Shown piece by piece: positions 61,149-64,000 of a stretch of 64,000 bases of DNA. A program made the position numbers and the translations under genes. The stretch is from Ziziphus jujuba (Eukaryota; Streptophyta; Magnoliopsida; Rosales; Rhamnaceae): NCBI RefSeq assembly GCF_031755915.1, contig NC_083386.1, forward strand, positions 17,035,001 through 17,099,000. Reading direction: 5' to 3'. How positions within the stretch are numbered: the first letter of the stretch is position 1; each line of letters opens with the position of its first letter. Below the pieces are notes generated by a model. The model was not told the DNA's origin, ran no database searches, and worked only from the letters and a program-made list of their open reading frames with translations.

Positions 61149-62690
61149 CTTCTACAACAAGGCATAAAACAAATAGAGAACATAAAGAACGAACAAGGAC
61201 TACATGAGAGAACTTCAAGTGGAGACCTTCCTTGCTCTCGGTAAGGAGCAACTTTGCACTTTACTAAATTCCCTTGTCTTACGATTCTTCCAAAATACTA
61301 TAGTAACTTAACATAACAGCCAAAAATTTCAAGGAAAGAAAACAATGGTAAATTTGAATTATGGTGTCAAATATTTTAAGCATAAAAAAATCTAGACTCC
61401 CAACATTCAAACAAATTTGGTTGTACCTTATAAAATTGCAACCTTAAATTTTATTGAAAAATTCAAGAAAGTTAACATGCATGGTGATCGAAGCAAGGAT
61501 CAAATTTATTTGAGTTCTTAAAAGAAATGTTAAAGGAATTTTGAAAAGAAAAACATGAAAATTCATGAGAAAACTCAAGGTATGACCCCTTTACTAATTC
61601 AGGTATATCAAGTCTCACTCATAAAAATCCAATATCAAGCATAAAATCAACATGAAAGATGATCTAAACACTCATAGCTATTGTTTTCAAAGTTTCAAAC
61701 ATAAATACGTAAAGTACTTTAACAAAAACCAACAAGATCAAGCAATCTTCTTAACACTACTCTCAGCAACAACCATCACAAACTAAACAAAAAGAAAGTC
61801 AAAAGAACAAACCATACTTTAAAGAAAACCAAGAAGGATGAGCTAAAAGAGCTTGAAAAAGTATGTGGTTTCAGTGAAGAAAGAGTGGAGAGTAAGAAAA
61901 ATGTTTAAGAGAAAAATAAATGGCTATTTGAGAGTTGGAAAAAAAAAAGAGGAAATGAAGAGAAAAAGAAAGAGAGAAGGGGTGAGTGAGAGCTCTAGTT
62001 GGAGAGTGAAGAGAAAATGAAATAGAATAATGTTAAATTTGGTTCTATAGACAAGGCAAGGTTAACTTGGTAATTTTTCAAAATGAAGTCAAAATTACCC
62101 ACTCTAATCTTTAGTATTTTCGATCAAGCCATTACTTTCTCTAACCCAGAGTCAACCCCCATCCTATTTCCTTTCTTACCATAACCAAAAATGAAAAAGA
62201 AAGAAAAGATAAATAAAAATAAAACATTCCTTTGTTACAAACTTTGAAAATAAAAAGAAATAAATAATACACTAATAAACTTTAATGAAAGACAACTATA
62301 TAATAAAAATAAATTAGCAACTCAAAGTAAATTTCTTAGCTCCCAAGAAATTGATAAAGCAAAACACATGTAAACATATACATAAGAAAATAAAAAAAGA
62401 AAAGAATAATTATAAGAAGATTGAAATTTAAAGAACTAAATGAAAACTTAAATTTTAAGAGAACATTTAACAACTTAATTCCACTAGCTTAAAGAATCAA
62501 GTAATACATAAAATTTTGGCTTAACAAAGTGCACAAAAACAAATTCAACACCTTACAAGCAAAATAAAATAAAAATTAAAGAAAACATTTTCATCATTTG
62601 GAAACATGTCAAAGAAAAACCTTAAAACTTTAGTCTAAGTATCATACGAAACATAAATTATCAGTAATTATTATATTATATACATATATG
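61149..62690. other. AT-rich DNA, no supported gene
   Basis: A-rich on the + strand, with a GA-rich purine stretch at about 61860-62020. No frame with a domain. Confidence 0.4.
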
Positions 62691-62699
62691 TGTAAATAT

Positions 62700-64000
62700 G
62701 CATATTGTTATATGATTTCTATATATATATATATATGTTATCATTTCATTTGACTTTTGATAAAATTTTAAATAATTCCAAACTTCAATATGCTTATGGT
62801 AAACTTGGGTCTTGCCATTTAAACAATTTGGGTATTTGAGCTCAAGATTTGGTATAATTGCTATTAACTCGAATTTTATGAAATGGAAATCATTGTTTGA
62901 AAATAGTGGAATTTGGAAATATTATTTGGTAAATTTTATACATGGGATGTCAAATTATGGTATGTTGATTTATCTGGTATTCAGAATATTGGTATTTAAC
63001 TGCTTAGATATTTGAATGGTTGCGTTAGTCAAAATTATTATTTACTTGATTTTATGGCATGAGAAATGTTGGTTTATATGAAATGGTTGATGAGACTGGA
63101 TTTGAAATTGTGAAATATACTTATATACATATATGGGTCAAAGGGACAAATGATGATATTAATGTATGAGATTGGTCTACCATACAATATAATGGAGTAT
63201 AATGGACTTTGAATATCAGTTGGTATGAGATTGGTATACCATACAATACTAGGACTACATTGGATTATGAATATCAGTTATGGTCATGATACATATATTA
63301 TCATCCTTACTGTAGAAAGTGATAATGAGGTCTCTGCCACAATGCTTCATCCTTACTGTAGAAAGTGATAATAAGGTCTCTGCCATAATGCCTTTGGCAC
63401 ATTAAAGGGCCATGATGAGTTTCTCTTTTTTTCCATTGACTTGTGGTGTCTTGGGATGCCAAAGACCATATGATAATTTCTAGTATATAGTATAGTACAC
63501 AAGGTTATATATTCATGGATTGATAACTATGAAAATGATTTGATTATGAAATTAATTATATTTTTAAGTGAATAAATTTGATAGTTTAATTTGATTATGA
63601 AATTAATCATATTTTTATGTAAATGACTCTGATGGTTTAATTATATTATTTGGCTATTTTTCCCTAGTGATAACTATGTTGTTTGCACTTGAATACGCTA
63701 TTATATGTACGTGGTTACTTATATTTCTAACTTATTTAATTGTAAAGCAGTTTTATACATTGTTTATTCTTCGGGTATCAAACTTCATATAATAAATTTT
63801 AAGGTTATAAATATAAGTTTTTTAAAACAATTTTCAAATGGGAAACTTTTCAAAAGCGGATGTGCAGGTTTTGAAAGGAAAGAATTTCAAAAAGATAAAG
63901 AACAATACTTTCTTACATTATTTAGTCCATTCACTAAGATATCCTTAATCTCACATTTTATTGTTTTAAAATCTGTTCCCTTAGGTTGTGAGTTTAGCTA
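62700..64000 (+). repeat. Unclassified dispersed repeat with tandem duplications (runs off the window)
   Basis: Collinear in several stretches with about 20050-21100. It has a TA run at 62721-62737 and three neighbouring two-copy tandem duplications at 63165-63283, 63302-63393 and 63539-63640. No coding sequence was recognised. An LTR of a third gypsy-type lineage is possible but unproven. Confidence 0.45.
63165..63640 (+). repeat. Three adjacent two-copy tandem duplications (periods 59, 46 and 51)
   Basis: Units start TATGAGATTGGT (63165, 63224), CATCCTTACTGTAG (63302, 63348) and TTTGATTATGAAATTAAT (63539, 63590). Confidence 0.8.

Overview
The window looks like a repeat-rich nuclear region of a flowering plant, probably a eudicot with an expanded genome. 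It is AT-rich, and most of it is Ty3/gypsy LTR retrotransposon sequence in nested layers. Only one host gene can be supported: a 55-codon DEVIL/ROTUNDIFOLIA4-like (DVL/RTFL) peptide gene at 24072-24239, with a TATA box and a clean 5' leader. I see no rRNA, tRNA or CRISPR.

Left block (1-17993): three nested retrotransposons. A CRM-like element on the + strand (13569-17993) was interrupted in its protease by a second, minus-strand CRM-like element (9069-13568). That one was interrupted at the start of its reverse transcriptase by an Athila-lineage element (1-9068, minus strand). The Athila polyprotein (1867 codons) is still uninterrupted; its 3' LTR lies outside the window.

Middle (17994-29078): AT-rich single-copy-like DNA with the DVL gene, simple repeats, a 66-bp tandem repeat and old unclassified repeats.

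Right-centre block (29079-47753): a large non-coding LTR element (LARD-like; about 1.06-kb LTRs, about 3 kb of its own interior). A CRM-like element with a perfect GTAAG target duplication was inserted into it. A second CRM-like element was then inserted into the 5' LTR of the first, and an Athila element, now only a solo LTR, into the second.

Right block (47754-64000): mostly AT-rich DNA with a decayed Athila-type LTR and primer site near 51.25-52.4 kb. There is also a complete non-autonomous CRM-like element at 55267-61148, and an unclassified repeat from about 62.7 kb that is related to one near 20-21 kb.

The main observation is that three CRM-like copies (interiors at 32-34, 38-41 and 57-60 kb) share one internal rearrangement. 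Most of reverse transcriptase, RNase H and integrase is missing, and a short integrase-core piece now precedes a short RT piece, the reverse of their order in the autonomous copy. Sharing the same scrambled junctions implies a non-autonomous subfamily that spread after the rearrangement, presumably using proteins from autonomous relatives such as those at 9-18 kb. In this family the integrase C-terminal frame runs through the polypurine tract into the 3' LTR.
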